Positions 17,696-27,284 of a stretch of 64,000 bases of DNA are shown here, piece after piece. The position numbers were made by a program, and so were the translations under genes. The stretch spans positions 19,240 to 83,239 of the forward strand of contig JAAWJJ010000005.1 in assembly GCA_022796875.1 (NCBI GenBank), written 5' to 3'. Source of the stretch: Eubacterium sp. GTDB lineage: Bacteria > Bacillota > Clostridia > Lachnospirales > Lachnospiraceae. A model generated the notes under the pieces. The model worked only from the letters and a program-made list of their open reading frames with translations. It did not search any database and was not told where the DNA came from. Each line of letters begins with the position of its first letter. Position 1 is the stretch's first letter.

Positions 17696-18952
17696 TTATT
17701 TCTGCTTCTTCAACTCCACTGCAATAAACGCCAGAAAGATAAGCATCAGATATAGCACCGTGATAAAAAAGCTGCCGGCCGCCCCGGCAATCCCGCTTCT
17801 TTGCACCATCTGCCCGGAAATAACCACCGTCAGTACCGCCGCGGTTACATAGCCGGTAAAAACACCTTTATTATTGCGCATAACAGTCAAAATATAATAC
17901 ATAAAATATGCCAGGGAATTGATACCGCCCGCCAGCATCAAAAACACCAGGATTCCACGGTACTCCTGCAAATCGCAGCCGCTGAGCAGCGATAACACCG
18001 GGATTCCGAGGAAAAATGCCAAAACCATGCACAGCACGGTAAATCCGGCAATGACCGCCGTGATTTTGCCGACCAATCCGCGGAACTCTTTCCATTCTTT
18101 TCGGGAATAGCTTTCCGCCAGCCGCGGCAGCAGCGGTTTCATGACAAACGTCGCGCACAGATTTACGATATTCACTGGCAAAAACAACATCTGATAATAC
18201 GACTGGAAATTGCTTGCCATATTCCCGTCGATTGCAATCCGCCCCGCGCTCAATATATATGTCCACAAAAAAGAACCTAAAAAGAGCGGAAAACATTCTT
18301 TTAATATTCCCCACACCTTTTCCTTATGGAACAGCGGCGTCAGTTTATGAAACAAACGCATAATATGTATGTCAAACAAAAACAGGCCGGCAAAAGCCGC
18401 CGCAATTGCCAGCACGATGGATAATACAAGCTGTTTTGTCAGGCAGAGCGCAATTACCATGACTCCGGCGGACAAAACGGTACGGAACGCCTGCGACTTT
18501 CCGGTCAGGTCCAGACGCCCGTCTTTCTGAAAACTCCCCTCATAGAGGTCGGCATACCCGTCTATCATACGGTAAACGCACATTAACAGAATCACGAGGG
18601 CTTTATCGGCAAAACTCCCCTCCCGAACCCAGATATAAATCACGCTTGCCGCGATCATAAACAGAGCAAGGAGCAGTTTCGCCGCCTTATATTCCCCAAA
18701 TTGATATTTACTGTTCACATCCGTCACCTGAAACGTCCTCGTTTCATAATAGGCTATGAACTGCATCATCTGGCTGATCGTGATGGCAATCGAAAACACG
18801 CCGCCCAAATTTTCTCCCATGACGCGGATCACGACAAAAGACAGGCACATCGAAACCGCTGCAAACAACGTGCTGCCTATCATATTCCAGATAAAATTTT
18901 TCCGTTCCGTAACCGGTTTGCTGCCGATTACCGCTTTCTGTACAAAAGTCAT
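17696..18952 (-). CDS. Polysaccharide flippase-like membrane protein (MOP superfamily)
   Basis: 418 aa with about 12 hydrophobic segments and no large soluble domain, the size and pattern of Wzx/oligosaccharide flippases. The N-terminus has FIWNMIGSTLFAAVSMCLSFVV, typical for the first helix pair. It would flip undecaprenyl-pyrophosphate-linked units to the outer face. It ends the block of membrane proteins read from 25791. Because Wzm/Wzt exports the block 1 polymer, this flippase more likely serves a separate glycan or teichoic-acid-like unit. Confidence 0.75.
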   Translation of the reverse strand: MTFVQKAVIGSKPVTERKNFIWNMIGSTLFAAVSMCLSFVVIRVMGENLGGVFSIAITISQMMQFIAYYETRTFQVTDVNSKYQFGEYKAAKLLLALFMIAASVIYIWVREGSFADKALVILLMCVYRMIDGYADLYEGSFQKDGRLDLTGKSQAFRTVLSAGVMVIALCLTKQLVLSIVLAIAAAFAGLFLFDIHIMRLFHKLTPLFHKEKVWGILKECFPLFLGSFLWTYILSAGRIAIDGNMASNFQSYYQMLFLPVNIVNLCATFVMKPLLPRLAESYSRKEWKEFRGLVGKITAVIAGFTVLCMVLAFFLGIPVLSLLSGCDLQEYRGILVFLMLAGGINSLAYFMYYILTVMRNNKGVFTGYVTAAVLTVVISGQMVQRSGIAGAAGSFFITVLYLMLIFLAFIAVELKKQK

Positions 18953-19006
18953 CGCTTCTCCCTCATCCGGTAAAACATCACCGCTCCTCTTTCACTTGCA
19001 AAAAGA

Positions 19007-21172
19007 TTATCGTTTTTCCCTTACCCTGTATATAGAATAACCGCCGTTTTTACAAAAGGATATTTTTTCCATGCGCTCTTCCTGCCCGTCCAGTTCCCCT
19101 TTTATGACAAGATAATCTACCTGCGCTTTTTCCAGATCATTCTCACTGATACAGAAATTTATCCAGTCCGCCTGATTGATCTCAAACCCGGTGTCTTCCG
19201 AAACCAGTTTTGCCGTGACATGCGCATACCGGTTATACACTTCTTCGTAATCCTTTTCTTCATCCAGACTATGCCAGTAATCCAGATTCGGCTCATACTG
19301 TACGGCGTTAATTACATGGAACCCGTTTGCCGCCAGCACGTTCTGCTCGATTAACGTATCCAGAACCAGCCAATTTCCCTGCTGCTCCCGGTCAATTTCC
19401 TGCGCGGCCTCCACCAGTTCATTCTCTGTCACCGAATCGGCAGTGCAGGTAAGCGGATTGACCCGCAGCGACGTCAACACAACCGTAATCAACAAGCCGG
19501 CCAGCAATTCCCGCTGGCGGTTCCCCAAAAGGAACTGCTCCAACAGCACGAATATGAGAACGCAGACAGCCAGCAGCGGAAGTGAAATATAATCCCGCGC
19601 GCCGAACACAAACGCCGCCGCAAGCATGATTACGGCAGAAATAATCCCGGCCGCCAGCCGGACGACGATGCTTCCGTTTTTTTGCGAATCTGCGTTTCCG
19701 TCTTCCTGTACTCCTGCAAATTCCGTCCCGATTTCCTTCCTCCGACTCAAAATCAATACGATCAGATACAAACAGATCATCCCGACGACGACAATATTCC
19801 TTGTCACCGTCGTAAACGACATCAGTGTGATTTTCAAAAATGCGGACGGATAAGGAATTACATACATACTTAAAAGGAACGCTCCGTAAATCCCAAGCAG
19901 CGCTGCCAGCGCTCTTTCCCGTCCCTTTCCTTTCCGCAGAAAAACAACAAGCAATACCACGACCGCCACCAAAAATAACGGAACCATGCTGACTTCGGAA
20001 TTATTTAAAAACGGAACGTCTTTAAACGGCAGGATACATCCGATCACATAATAAAACCAGGTGGCAGGTGAAAAACCGCCCGTAGCCGCTTCCCTGTGCC
20101 CCGGATAAGCAGTGTTCATCACCTTTAGCATATCCGGATACGTATCTTTTAAAAACATTGCCATCGTAAAAAGAAACACCGCAACGACTGCTGCCGCCGC
20201 CGCAAACTCCTTTTTGCCAAACACGATTCTTTTTCTGTCAGCAATCAGATAATACAGGATCAATATCACAAGCAGGTAGCCGAACGGCACCTGCATCGCC
20301 GGATAGAGGGCTACGCAATAGCTGATGGCGCTCATTAAAAATAAAACTGCCGCCGCAAGCTTCCGCCGGTATTCCGACGCAAAGAAAAAATAATAAAACC
20401 CAACAAACAGCCATTGTCCCGATATCGCCAGATCAAACAGCGTCGTCGAATACCACCAGCTGTAAAGCGGTGAAAAAACGACGGCTGCTGCCAGAAACAC
20501 AGACAGTTTCCGCTTCCCTTTTGACAGAATAACGCCCATTTCATAGCTGCCAAGCAGCAGCGCAAAAAAACGAAACCACCAAAACCAGGACAGTCCCCTG
20601 GAAGCTCCCAAAAAGAAATATCCCCACGTCTGCGGTTTGCCGATCAGCGAAATGTGCCATACCGGAGAATTGCAGGCAAGAAGCATATTCTGCCCGTCCA
20701 TGCCGATCTGCTTGTTTATGACCGGGAAAAACTCCTCGCTGTTTACCTGCGCAAGATGGTACTCCGTGTTGACTCCCCATTCGTCCGAACGGATCGCCTG
20801 CGGATGGCCGAAAAGCAAACGGCTGACATCGCCGTTTGCCGCATTTTCTCCCGTATAGGCGTCGATCATATTTATGGAAGACCCGCTGATCTGAAAAACA
20901 ACAAGAACCACAAATAAGATCACGCAGACCACATACCGTTTTTCAATCAGAAAGCGAAAGAACGGCAGAATAAAGTTCTCTTTCCATTTTTCCGGGCAAA
21001 GCCAGACGAGAAGCGTCAACACCGCCATTCCGCCGGTCAGCGCAAACAGGCCTTTATGATATTCTCCGCTTTCCAAAAAGCGCTGATAAAAAATACCGGC
21101 ATACATCAAAACCGCAAGTATGAAAAACAACAGGATTCCCCATCGTTTTCTGATATTTCCCAACATTGCCAT
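19007..21172 (-). CDS. Large multi-spanning membrane protein, possibly DUF7657/YfhO-like
   Basis: 721 aa: about 13 membrane segments over residues 10-590 and a soluble C-terminal domain (about 590-721) containing WLVLDTLIEQNVLAANGFHV. The layout is that of GT-C-fold glycosyltransferases that use polyprenyl-phosphate sugars outside the membrane, but I see no proven catalytic motif. It is 6 bases from the preceding DUF2142-type gene and is probably cotranscribed with the DUF2304-GT2 pair, which could supply its lipid-linked donor. The family name is tentative. Confidence 0.6.
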   Translation of the reverse strand: MAMLGNIRKRWGILLFFILAVLMYAGIFYQRFLESGEYHKGLFALTGGMAVLTLLVWLCPEKWKENFILPFFRFLIEKRYVVCVILFVVLVVFQISGSSINMIDAYTGENAANGDVSRLLFGHPQAIRSDEWGVNTEYHLAQVNSEEFFPVINKQIGMDGQNMLLACNSPVWHISLIGKPQTWGYFFLGASRGLSWFWWFRFFALLLGSYEMGVILSKGKRKLSVFLAAAVVFSPLYSWWYSTTLFDLAISGQWLFVGFYYFFFASEYRRKLAAAVLFLMSAISYCVALYPAMQVPFGYLLVILILYYLIADRKRIVFGKKEFAAAAAVVAVFLFTMAMFLKDTYPDMLKVMNTAYPGHREAATGGFSPATWFYYVIGCILPFKDVPFLNNSEVSMVPLFLVAVVVLLVVFLRKGKGRERALAALLGIYGAFLLSMYVIPYPSAFLKITLMSFTTVTRNIVVVGMICLYLIVLILSRRKEIGTEFAGVQEDGNADSQKNGSIVVRLAAGIISAVIMLAAAFVFGARDYISLPLLAVCVLIFVLLEQFLLGNRQRELLAGLLITVVLTSLRVNPLTCTADSVTENELVEAAQEIDREQQGNWLVLDTLIEQNVLAANGFHVINAVQYEPNLDYWHSLDEEKDYEEVYNRYAHVTAKLVSEDTGFEINQADWINFCISENDLEKAQVDYLVIKGELDGQEERMEKISFCKNGGYSIYRVREKR

Positions 21173-21178
21173 CTCTCC

Positions 21179-22753
21179 TTAATAAGCGCCGCTTGACATA
21201 CAAAAAATTGCATACATGAGCCAGAATACCGTCACGGCCGCCACTTTCGCACCGTACCCTTTCGTTTCGTTTCGGATGCCTTTTAGCTGAAATCCCAAAA
21301 ACAAAAGCGGAAGCGCAGGTACAAAATAGCGGGGCTGCACGCCCTCGATCAGCAGCTGCCCGACTTTGGTCCATACCAAAAACATCGAAAGCATAACGAG
21401 CAGCACCGTTAGGATACCGGTAAAAAGAAGCAGTATTTTTTTTCGCGTCCGCAATCGCAGCTTTGGATTCACATCCGTAACCGCCACGAACAGCAGCCAG
21501 GCCGGAACGGTCCAGGTCAGAATCCCGAGCCTGAAATTCAGCGACCCCAGTATATTAAACTGCTCCATCCACATGATAACAAGCCGCTCAAATGTATTTT
21601 CATATGCGCCGATCGCCATCCGCGGGTTGGCAAGAATCCATGCAATCTGTTTTCCTGGATCCACGCCTTCATTATAGGTACTCGTATGAATCAGGTTCCC
21701 GGTCACATAAGTATAATAAATAACAAACAGGACTGCCAGCGGTATCACCACCATTGCAAACGTCTTGAAATACTTCTTTTTCCCGCCGAATTTTTCCATC
21801 GGAATCAAAAATACCAGCAGCCCGATTACAATATACAAATACTTATAAAATGCCAGCAGCAGCAATATCACCGCAAACGGCGCCATATCTTTCACGCCCA
21901 GCAGCCCTTTTCGCTCCTCTAAACTGTATTTCATCGCCAATGCCAGAAACAGGAAGCACAGCATGTTGCAGACGCCGTCGGTAGAGGCGCTGGCCGCCTG
22001 GGAAACACAGATCGGCGAAAGGGCAAGCGCCAGTAAAATATTTTTCCCATATGGAATCATTTTAATCGCAAAATACCCCATAATCGCATAAATGATAGCG
22101 TTAAAGGCCCGTACCAGATACAGCGTATTCAACGCGTTCATCCGAAACAGGCGCGCAAACAGCACGGCAATTGCCTGCGGAATATAACTGATAAACGGAT
22201 GGAACCCTCCGGTAGATTTTACCTGTACCGTTTCCTCGGACATGGACATGGCCGCATATTTGTCTTTATAATCGTCCGTTTCATGCGTTCCCTGATAGAT
22301 TTCATGCCATTTCGTTTCCATTACGGTTTTCGGTCCGGTCAGTTGATAAATATCCTGGTCGGTATGTAAATAAAACGGCGAAAGATTTCCGTACGATACA
22401 TCGATCGATTTCTGAAAATGATAATATTCATCCGGATTTTGCAGCGGCGGATTCAAATTCATAAATACCAGTCCGAAAAAGAGCGCCAGCACCACAAAAA
22501 TCTTTTCTATCTCTATCTTCCGCATCCTCTGTACAAAGAAAAGCGCCAGCACCATAATTGCCGCAATCACGGAACATATGAAAAATCCGGTCCGGAAGCC
22601 GCTTCTGCCCTTTGACAATATGGTAAAAGAATCGCTTTCAAACATCACAAAAAGAAACATTAATATTGCCGCAACAACAACAATTATTATTTTCTTTTTC
22701 CCGGCAGCCGCTATTTCCTCTTTTATCGCTCTTCGTATTTTCGAAAAAATCAT
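21179..22753 (-). CDS. DUF2142-type membrane protein, probable GT-C glycosyltransferase
   Basis: 524 aa with about 11 membrane segments. The first extracellular loop contains NPPLQNPDEYYHFQKSIDVS, the conserved NPDE-hxH motif of DUF2142 proteins, in the same place as the catalytic acidic loop of GT-C enzymes. Such proteins are frequent in Gram-positive cell-surface glycan loci and are thought to transfer sugars from polyprenyl phosphate. Its neighbours are a second large membrane protein and the DUF2304-GT2 pair, a common grouping. Confidence 0.82.
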   Translation of the reverse strand: MIFSKIRRAIKEEIAAAGKKKIIIVVVAAILMFLFVMFESDSFTILSKGRSGFRTGFFICSVIAAIMVLALFFVQRMRKIEIEKIFVVLALFFGLVFMNLNPPLQNPDEYYHFQKSIDVSYGNLSPFYLHTDQDIYQLTGPKTVMETKWHEIYQGTHETDDYKDKYAAMSMSEETVQVKSTGGFHPFISYIPQAIAVLFARLFRMNALNTLYLVRAFNAIIYAIMGYFAIKMIPYGKNILLALALSPICVSQAASASTDGVCNMLCFLFLALAMKYSLEERKGLLGVKDMAPFAVILLLLAFYKYLYIVIGLLVFLIPMEKFGGKKKYFKTFAMVVIPLAVLFVIYYTYVTGNLIHTSTYNEGVDPGKQIAWILANPRMAIGAYENTFERLVIMWMEQFNILGSLNFRLGILTWTVPAWLLFVAVTDVNPKLRLRTRKKILLLFTGILTVLLVMLSMFLVWTKVGQLLIEGVQPRYFVPALPLLFLGFQLKGIRNETKGYGAKVAAVTVFWLMYAIFCMSSGAY

Positions 22754-22786
22754 AATTCAATCCTTTTCTTCTTGTATCTGTTTCGT

Positions 22787-23194
22787 TTATCTCTTCTGTT
22801 GTTTCTTTTCTGCTTCGTTTATCTCTTCTGCTGTTTCTTCTTTTACTTTTTCCGCTTCTTTCACTTCATCCAGTTCTTTTCTTAACAGCGCCAGTTCCTG
22901 AATCAGTCTTTTTTCTCTGTCTGCATGCTGCGAAATCTGCACCGTCATGCTAAAGATCAGCATCAGGCAAATACAAATCCCAATAAAAAACAACAGATTG
23001 ATCGGAACGTCGACCCCTACAAAATCCGCCGCTTTTTCCACTGTATTAGTGAAAATATCAATCAACAGGAAAAAAATCAGGCAGGCGATCCAGCGCATGG
23101 AATATTTTACGTCCAGTTTTTTCTTCCTGACCTGATTGATACTGACAATCAGGATAATAACCAGGACAATCGCGATGATAATATTTATTCTCAT
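22787..23194 (-). CDS. DUF2304 small membrane protein
   Basis: 135 aa: three hydrophobic segments (about 4-22, 32-50, 65-90) and a charged coiled-coil tail rich in Glu and Lys. The start codon overlaps the stop of the GT2 gene (ATGA), a tight coupling. DUF2304 proteins regularly accompany GT2 polyprenyl-phosphate glycosyltransferases lacking their own membrane anchor and probably anchor them or aid flipping. At DNA level the tail has two near-identical stretches (around 22787 and 22813), encoding repeated EEINEAEKK-like segments. Confidence 0.85.
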   Translation of the reverse strand: MRINIIIAIVLVIILIVSINQVRKKKLDVKYSMRWIACLIFFLLIDIFTNTVEKAADFVGVDVPINLLFFIGICICLMLIFSMTVQISQHADREKRLIQELALLRKELDEVKEAEKVKEETAEEINEAEKKQQKR

Positions 23195-23892
23195 TTTTTA
23201 TTTCCACTCCCTAAAGCCGCCATAACGATAGCCAGGCTGACCTTTATCATGTAGTACACCGAGTTCCTCATTGAAATAGAAGACGTCCCTTCCTCCCTTT
23301 CATTCATAATGACCGGTATTTCCTCTACGTTTTTCCCCATTTTTAAAAGCGTAACCACACTTTCCGGTTCCGGGTAATCTTTCGGATAATTTTCTGCAAA
23401 AAATCCGATCACCTCCCGGTTTACCATACGCATACCGGACGTCGGATCGGTAATCGTTTTTCCGGTAACCAGTTTGATCAGCCGCATAAAATAACGAATC
23501 CCGACACGCCGCATAAAGGAAGACTGAAATCCTTCGTTTTCAATAAAACGGGAACCGATCAGCATGTCCAGCTTTTTCTTTTCCATGGTTTTCACCATCT
23601 GATTTAAGTAAGAGGCGTTATGCTGGCCGTCCCCGTCAAACTGAACCGCATAATCGTAGCCGTTCCGCTTCGCGTACAGATAACCGGACTGTACGCCTCC
23701 CCCTATTCCAAGATTGATCGGCAGATTCAACAAATGATATCCGTTCCTTTCACAGATTTCTTTTGTATCGTCTTTGGAACAGTCGTTCACAACAAGGTAG
23801 TCCAGTTCCGGCGCATTTTGCATAATGTCCGTCACTGTTTTTTCAATGCTGCCCCGCTCATTATAAGCGGGGATAATCACAAGTACTTTCAT
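23191..23892 (-). CDS. DPM1-like GT2 glycosyltransferase
   Basis: 233 aa: VLVIIPAYNERGSI at 3-16, DYLVVNDCSKDDT, and QFDGDGQHN near residue 89 with the DXD. The lengths match dolichyl/polyprenyl-phosphate mannosyl- or glucosyltransferases without a C-terminal membrane domain. Coupled by a 4-base overlap to DUF2304. It would charge undecaprenyl phosphate with one sugar for the GT-C-like proteins encoded on either side. Confidence 0.88.
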   Translation of the reverse strand: MKVLVIIPAYNERGSIEKTVTDIMQNAPELDYLVVNDCSKDDTKEICERNGYHLLNLPINLGIGGGVQSGYLYAKRNGYDYAVQFDGDGQHNASYLNQMVKTMEKKKLDMLIGSRFIENEGFQSSFMRRVGIRYFMRLIKLVTGKTITDPTSGMRMVNREVIGFFAENYPKDYPEPESVVTLLKMGKNVEEIPVIMNEREEGTSSISMRNSVYYMIKVSLAIVMAALGSGNKK

Positions 23893-23925
23893 CTTTTCCT
23901 CCGTATTATAAATGCAAAACCTGCA

Positions 23926-24714
23926 TTATACCAACCGATACACCGTATAATTAGCGCCGACGCCCACATTCTGGCATCCTATCGCTTCAAACAGCCCTCC
24001 TGCCTGCAGATCGTTTTTCACAACCAGATAATCCAGTTCCAGCCCGCGGACAGCCTCCTGCAGTTTTGTAGGATCGGTCGTCACGCCATAGGACACCGCA
24101 AGGATGACTTCATACTGATCCACGTACTTTTCCGGCTCCGAACCTACCGGCTGCCGGTCAAAATATTGAAACGCGTTCCGGCTGATTCCCCACAACAGGG
24201 ACGGATCGTACACATGCAGCGTAAACAGCAGGCCGTATGCGGCGCCTACGGACGGATTTTCCTCCGACTTGTCCGCCGATATGATATCGCTGACTTCTAT
24301 CACGTCTTCGGATATCCCGTAAGCGTTTGCCGGAAGTACAACATTTGAGCGCGCATAAAAAGACGGCACGATATAAACGGCACAGCAAAGCGCCAGCAGG
24401 ACACAAATCACCCTGCCCCACATTTTTTTTACTTTTGTCGTCGCCTCCGCCAATGCCGCCGACAGTAGAAACACGACCGGAATCATCCATAAAAACCGAT
24501 AATACGTCGTAAATTCCGCAACTTGTCCAATAACTTTTCTTGCAAAGTCATTGAACGGAATAATCACGGCCGCAATCAATACTACAAGCAGTTTTTTCCG
24601 AATATGCTTTGGAGCTTTCGCCGCCAGAAATCCTGTCGCCAGAATCACAAGTATCCATATATATTCATTTCCCACATATTGCAGGAACGTATCACTGACA
24701 TTTTGTGCATTCAT
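23926..24714 (-). CDS. C-terminal part of a DUF6077-like membrane protein split by an in-frame stop
   Basis: 262 aa from the ATG at 24714. It starts with membrane segments (IWILVILATGFLA and others) and ends in a soluble region containing LDYLVVKNDLQAGG. The reading frame is the same as that of the upstream gene 24721-25791: only a TAG at 24721-24723 and two codons separate them. AGGGG lies about 11 bases before the ATG, so it might be translated separately. Most likely it is the second half of one protein of about 620 aa. Confidence 0.65.
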   Translation of the reverse strand: MNAQNVSDTFLQYVGNEYIWILVILATGFLAAKAPKHIRKKLLVVLIAAVIIPFNDFARKVIGQVAEFTTYYRFLWMIPVVFLLSAALAEATTKVKKMWGRVICVLLALCCAVYIVPSFYARSNVVLPANAYGISEDVIEVSDIISADKSEENPSVGAAYGLLFTLHVYDPSLLWGISRNAFQYFDRQPVGSEPEKYVDQYEVILAVSYGVTTDPTKLQEAVRGLELDYLVVKNDLQAGGLFEAIGCQNVGVGANYTVYRLV

Positions 24715-24720
24715 AATTTT

Positions 24721-25791
24721 CTACACCCCTATCAGCCAGATTTTTTCCGTATAAAGCCAGTAGGCAAAAAGGTAACAGAAATTCGGAATACAGCATACAA
24801 ACGCATACCAGAAATATTTCCATTTTCTCTCTGTCACAATCATGGCCAGCGTCATAAGCGCGGTCAGGATCGGTACGATAAACAGAGAAGACATGGAAAC
24901 CGGAACCGTTGCAAAGTTAACAAGAAAAAGAATCTGCCACAACTTTTTACGCTTTTTCCGGTACCATAACAATAACATACAAAAAATCACCGCCGGAAGT
25001 ACGACGTTTGCACAATACCCTTTCGCCTCATATCCGCGCACAACCAAAAATTTTGCACTGGAAAACTCAGACACAAAAATCAAATTGACCAAAATGGAAA
25101 AAAGAACGGTATACAGCGATTTCTGCCTGTCCCGGTGAAAAATAAGCATCCCGATCAGGTAATAGACCATCCCGCTCAAAAAAATCGCCAGCGGCTTCAT
25201 GACAAAACGCTGCAGCGCATAGGCCGGAAGCCCCGTCCATTTCGCCATGACAACGGTCTGCATATAAAAAGACGACAACGCATACCGGAAATCCAGATAC
25301 TGTTCTTTTATTCCGGTCGTCCCGTTAAACTGGTACATCGTATCCGTATACAAAGACGTGCTCAACGTCCCCATATAGTAAGCGCTGTCCCAGCTTTCTT
25401 CCGCCAAAAGCGCGGCATAAACCGCGAATATTACAAGCGCCGCCACGACAATGGCCGCCAGGACCACTGTCTGCCATTTTACAGAAGTTTTCCTGTGCTT
25501 CCAGGCCTGCCACGGCTTCTTTATGATAAAAAAAATCACAAATACCGCTATTGCCGCCAAACATGCCAGAACCCAGATTTCGGATAACAGCGTCACCGAT
25601 TTCTTCATCAGAATGAGAGGCAGCGCCGCGATCTGAAATACCCCATAATAAATAAAAAACCCAAATATTTCCGTAAAAACCAACGATTTCGTCCGAAACC
25701 GGAATACTCCGGACGCTGCCTGTCCCCATACCTGAAAAAGCGCAAGCATGATCAGGGCAGACAAAATATATCTTATTACTACCATCAGCAC
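24721..25791 (-). CDS. N-terminal part of a DUF6077-like membrane protein
   Basis: 356 aa from a GTG start at 25791 with AAGGA 7 bases upstream. About ten membrane segments; a loop near residue 135 (AEESWDSAYYMGT) resembles the acidic substrate loop of GT-C transferases. It stops at TAG in the middle of what looks like a longer DUF6077 protein, continued without frame change at 24714. A promoter at 25836-25864 precedes it. If the stop is real, both halves may still assemble, or the gene is inactive. Confidence 0.65.
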   Translation of the reverse strand: MLMVVIRYILSALIMLALFQVWGQAASGVFRFRTKSLVFTEIFGFFIYYGVFQIAALPLILMKKSVTLLSEIWVLACLAAIAVFVIFFIIKKPWQAWKHRKTSVKWQTVVLAAIVVAALVIFAVYAALLAEESWDSAYYMGTLSTSLYTDTMYQFNGTTGIKEQYLDFRYALSSFYMQTVVMAKWTGLPAYALQRFVMKPLAIFLSGMVYYLIGMLIFHRDRQKSLYTVLFSILVNLIFVSEFSSAKFLVVRGYEAKGYCANVVLPAVIFCMLLLWYRKKRKKLWQILFLVNFATVPVSMSSLFIVPILTALMTLAMIVTERKWKYFWYAFVCCIPNFCYLFAYWLYTEKIWLIGV

Positions 25792-25835
25792 TCTGTATTC
25801 CTTTTCTTTTCCTTGTCCATTTTCCCATACAAAGT

Positions 25836-25864
25836 ATTATATACGAAATTCGTCAGAATAACAA
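25836..25864 (-). promoter_or_regulatory. Sigma-A-type promoter before the DUF6077-like gene
   Basis: Minus strand: TTGTTA (25859-25864), 17-base spacer, TATAAT (25836-25841). It starts immediately after the terminator of the LCP gene, so the genes from 25791 down to 17696 form their own transcription unit. Confidence 0.7.
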
Positions 25865-25867
25865 CAC

Positions 25868-25893
25868 TACAGCGATGGTTTCCCATCGCTGTA
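25868..25893 (-). terminator. Intrinsic terminator of the LCP gene
   Basis: Perfect 11-bp inverted repeat (TACAGCGATGG / CCATCGCTGTA) with a 4-base loop, followed on the minus strand by the T-rich GTGTTGTTATT. It ends the transcript 16 bases after the LCP stop codon. Confidence 0.75.
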
Positions 25894-25908
25894 TTTCCTG
25901 TTGTCCTA

Positions 25909-27015
25909 TTAATCCAATTCCGGTTCGTACTGCCCGACATTATTGATAATGATATCGCTGTATTCCGTTACCGTTTTCGACAGCACGTAATCCGTCACAT
26001 CCGGATACAGAAATGCATGCAGTTGTTCCACATTGGTATCCAGATCCACCGGTATAACAATACTGCCTAATTTCCCGACCGTATCTGCACATTTATCAAA
26101 TGGAAAACCGTCCATCTGCATAATCGTATAATTGGAAGCATCTTTCGCATACGCAAGTAGTTCTTCCGACGAAAAACTTGTGGAAATATCGTCTATCACG
26201 ACGTCCAGCATCTGTATCAGCGTCGTATAGCTGCTGGCCTTTATTCCTTCGACCAGCTTTTCAATGACCTCTCTCTGTCTTGCCGTACGTTCATAGTCGC
26301 CTCCCGCCGTATAACGCACGCGCGAATACGCGGTCGCCTGTACGCCGTCAAGCGTCTGATATCCCGCCGACACATAGGAACTGCTCTTTCCGGACAACTC
26401 TTCTACTTCGTCGATATAGCCAACCATATAATGTGCTTCCTGTGAGGAAACGTCTATTTCCACCCCGCCCAGCAGATCGATAATCTCTACCAGCGCGTTA
26501 AAATCAACCGTCACATATCCGTCGATCTCGATATCAAGATTCTTTTGCAGCATCGTAATCGCCCTTGTAGGCCCGCCTGCCGCATATGCGTAATTTGCCT
26601 TACGGAACGTATCCTTTCCCGTGTTCAGATAAGTATCGCGGTACACGGACGCCACGCGGACTTCTTTGGTATCGTTATTGATCGAAACGACCAGAATCGC
26701 GTCCGAGTTTCCGGTTTCAAAAGAACCGTTGCTACGGTTATCTATCCCAAACAACGCAATCGTCGTATAATTGTCTTCCGGCGGCAGGGTATTTTCCGAA
26801 TAATTATCCTCCGCTTCCGTCACATCAATTCTGTCGATCGCGTCCAGCTTGTTTTTCACATGGCCTTTCACATAATTAATCCCGCATACTATGGCAATGA
26901 CCGCCGCCACTGCTGCAATCAATACGATAATCAGTATTTTCTTTTTGGAACCTGCCCGTTTCCCGGCTTTCTTTTCTTTTGTTTTCTTATCTTCTGTTTC
27001 CTGTTTCTTTGACAT
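25909..27015 (-). CDS. LytR-CpsA-Psr (LCP) family wall-glycan ligase
   Basis: 368 aa: Lys-rich cytoplasmic start, one membrane segment at about 27-47, then the LCP domain with TTIALFGIDNRSNG, SDAILVVSIN and ASVYRDTYLN carrying the conserved Asp and Arg residues. It is a close paralogue of 3492-4550. AGGAG precedes the ATG. It appears to be monocistronic, with its own terminator and an upstream set of 11-bp direct repeats at 27124-27156, so it may be regulated apart from either glycan operon, perhaps under envelope stress as for other LCP genes. Confidence 0.92.
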   Translation of the reverse strand: MSKKQETEDKKTKEKKAGKRAGSKKKILIIVLIAAVAAVIAIVCGINYVKGHVKNKLDAIDRIDVTEAEDNYSENTLPPEDNYTTIALFGIDNRSNGSFETGNSDAILVVSINNDTKEVRVASVYRDTYLNTGKDTFRKANYAYAAGGPTRAITMLQKNLDIEIDGYVTVDFNALVEIIDLLGGVEIDVSSQEAHYMVGYIDEVEELSGKSSSYVSAGYQTLDGVQATAYSRVRYTAGGDYERTARQREVIEKLVEGIKASSYTTLIQMLDVVIDDISTSFSSEELLAYAKDASNYTIMQMDGFPFDKCADTVGKLGSIVIPVDLDTNVEQLHAFLYPDVTDYVLSKTVTEYSDIIINNVGQYEPELD

Positions 27016-27123
27016 TTATATTACTCCTGACATTTTCTGAAATTTGTTTTTTGGAAATCTGATTTATGGAAATTTATTTTTCATAAATCTGTTTTTGTGC
27101 ATACATTTTTGGCAAATGTTTTT

Positions 27124-27164
27124 TGTAACATTAACGTAACATTAGTGTAACATTAGTATGTTAC
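27124..27164. promoter_or_regulatory. Three tandem 11-bp repeats upstream of the LCP gene, possible operator
   Basis: Units at 27124-27134, 27135-27145 and 27146-27156 all share GTAACATTA; they are followed by an inverted copy, TATGTTAC, at 27157-27164. A weak minus-strand promoter (TTGGAA at 27174-27179, 18 bases, TAATGT at 27150-27155) overlaps them. Direct repeats with an 11-bp period are the usual operator form of OmpR/PhoB-type response regulators. Confidence 0.55.
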
Positions 27165-27284
27165 CACAAATTTTTCCAATGAACAAGTAGTTTCTTTTAA
27201 CCTTCCAGATCAAAATCACCTGACAAAAGGCGATAAATCATCCTTCCGGATATTCATCGCCAAATTAATTACTCTTAATGCCAC
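27165..27284. other. Spacer between LCP control region and toxin-antitoxin pair
   Basis: About 120 bases without a gene. It holds an imperfect dyad around GGCGATAAATCATCC ... GGATATTCATCGCC (27230-27262), which could terminate the toxin transcript, though no T-tract follows. Confidence 0.35.
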
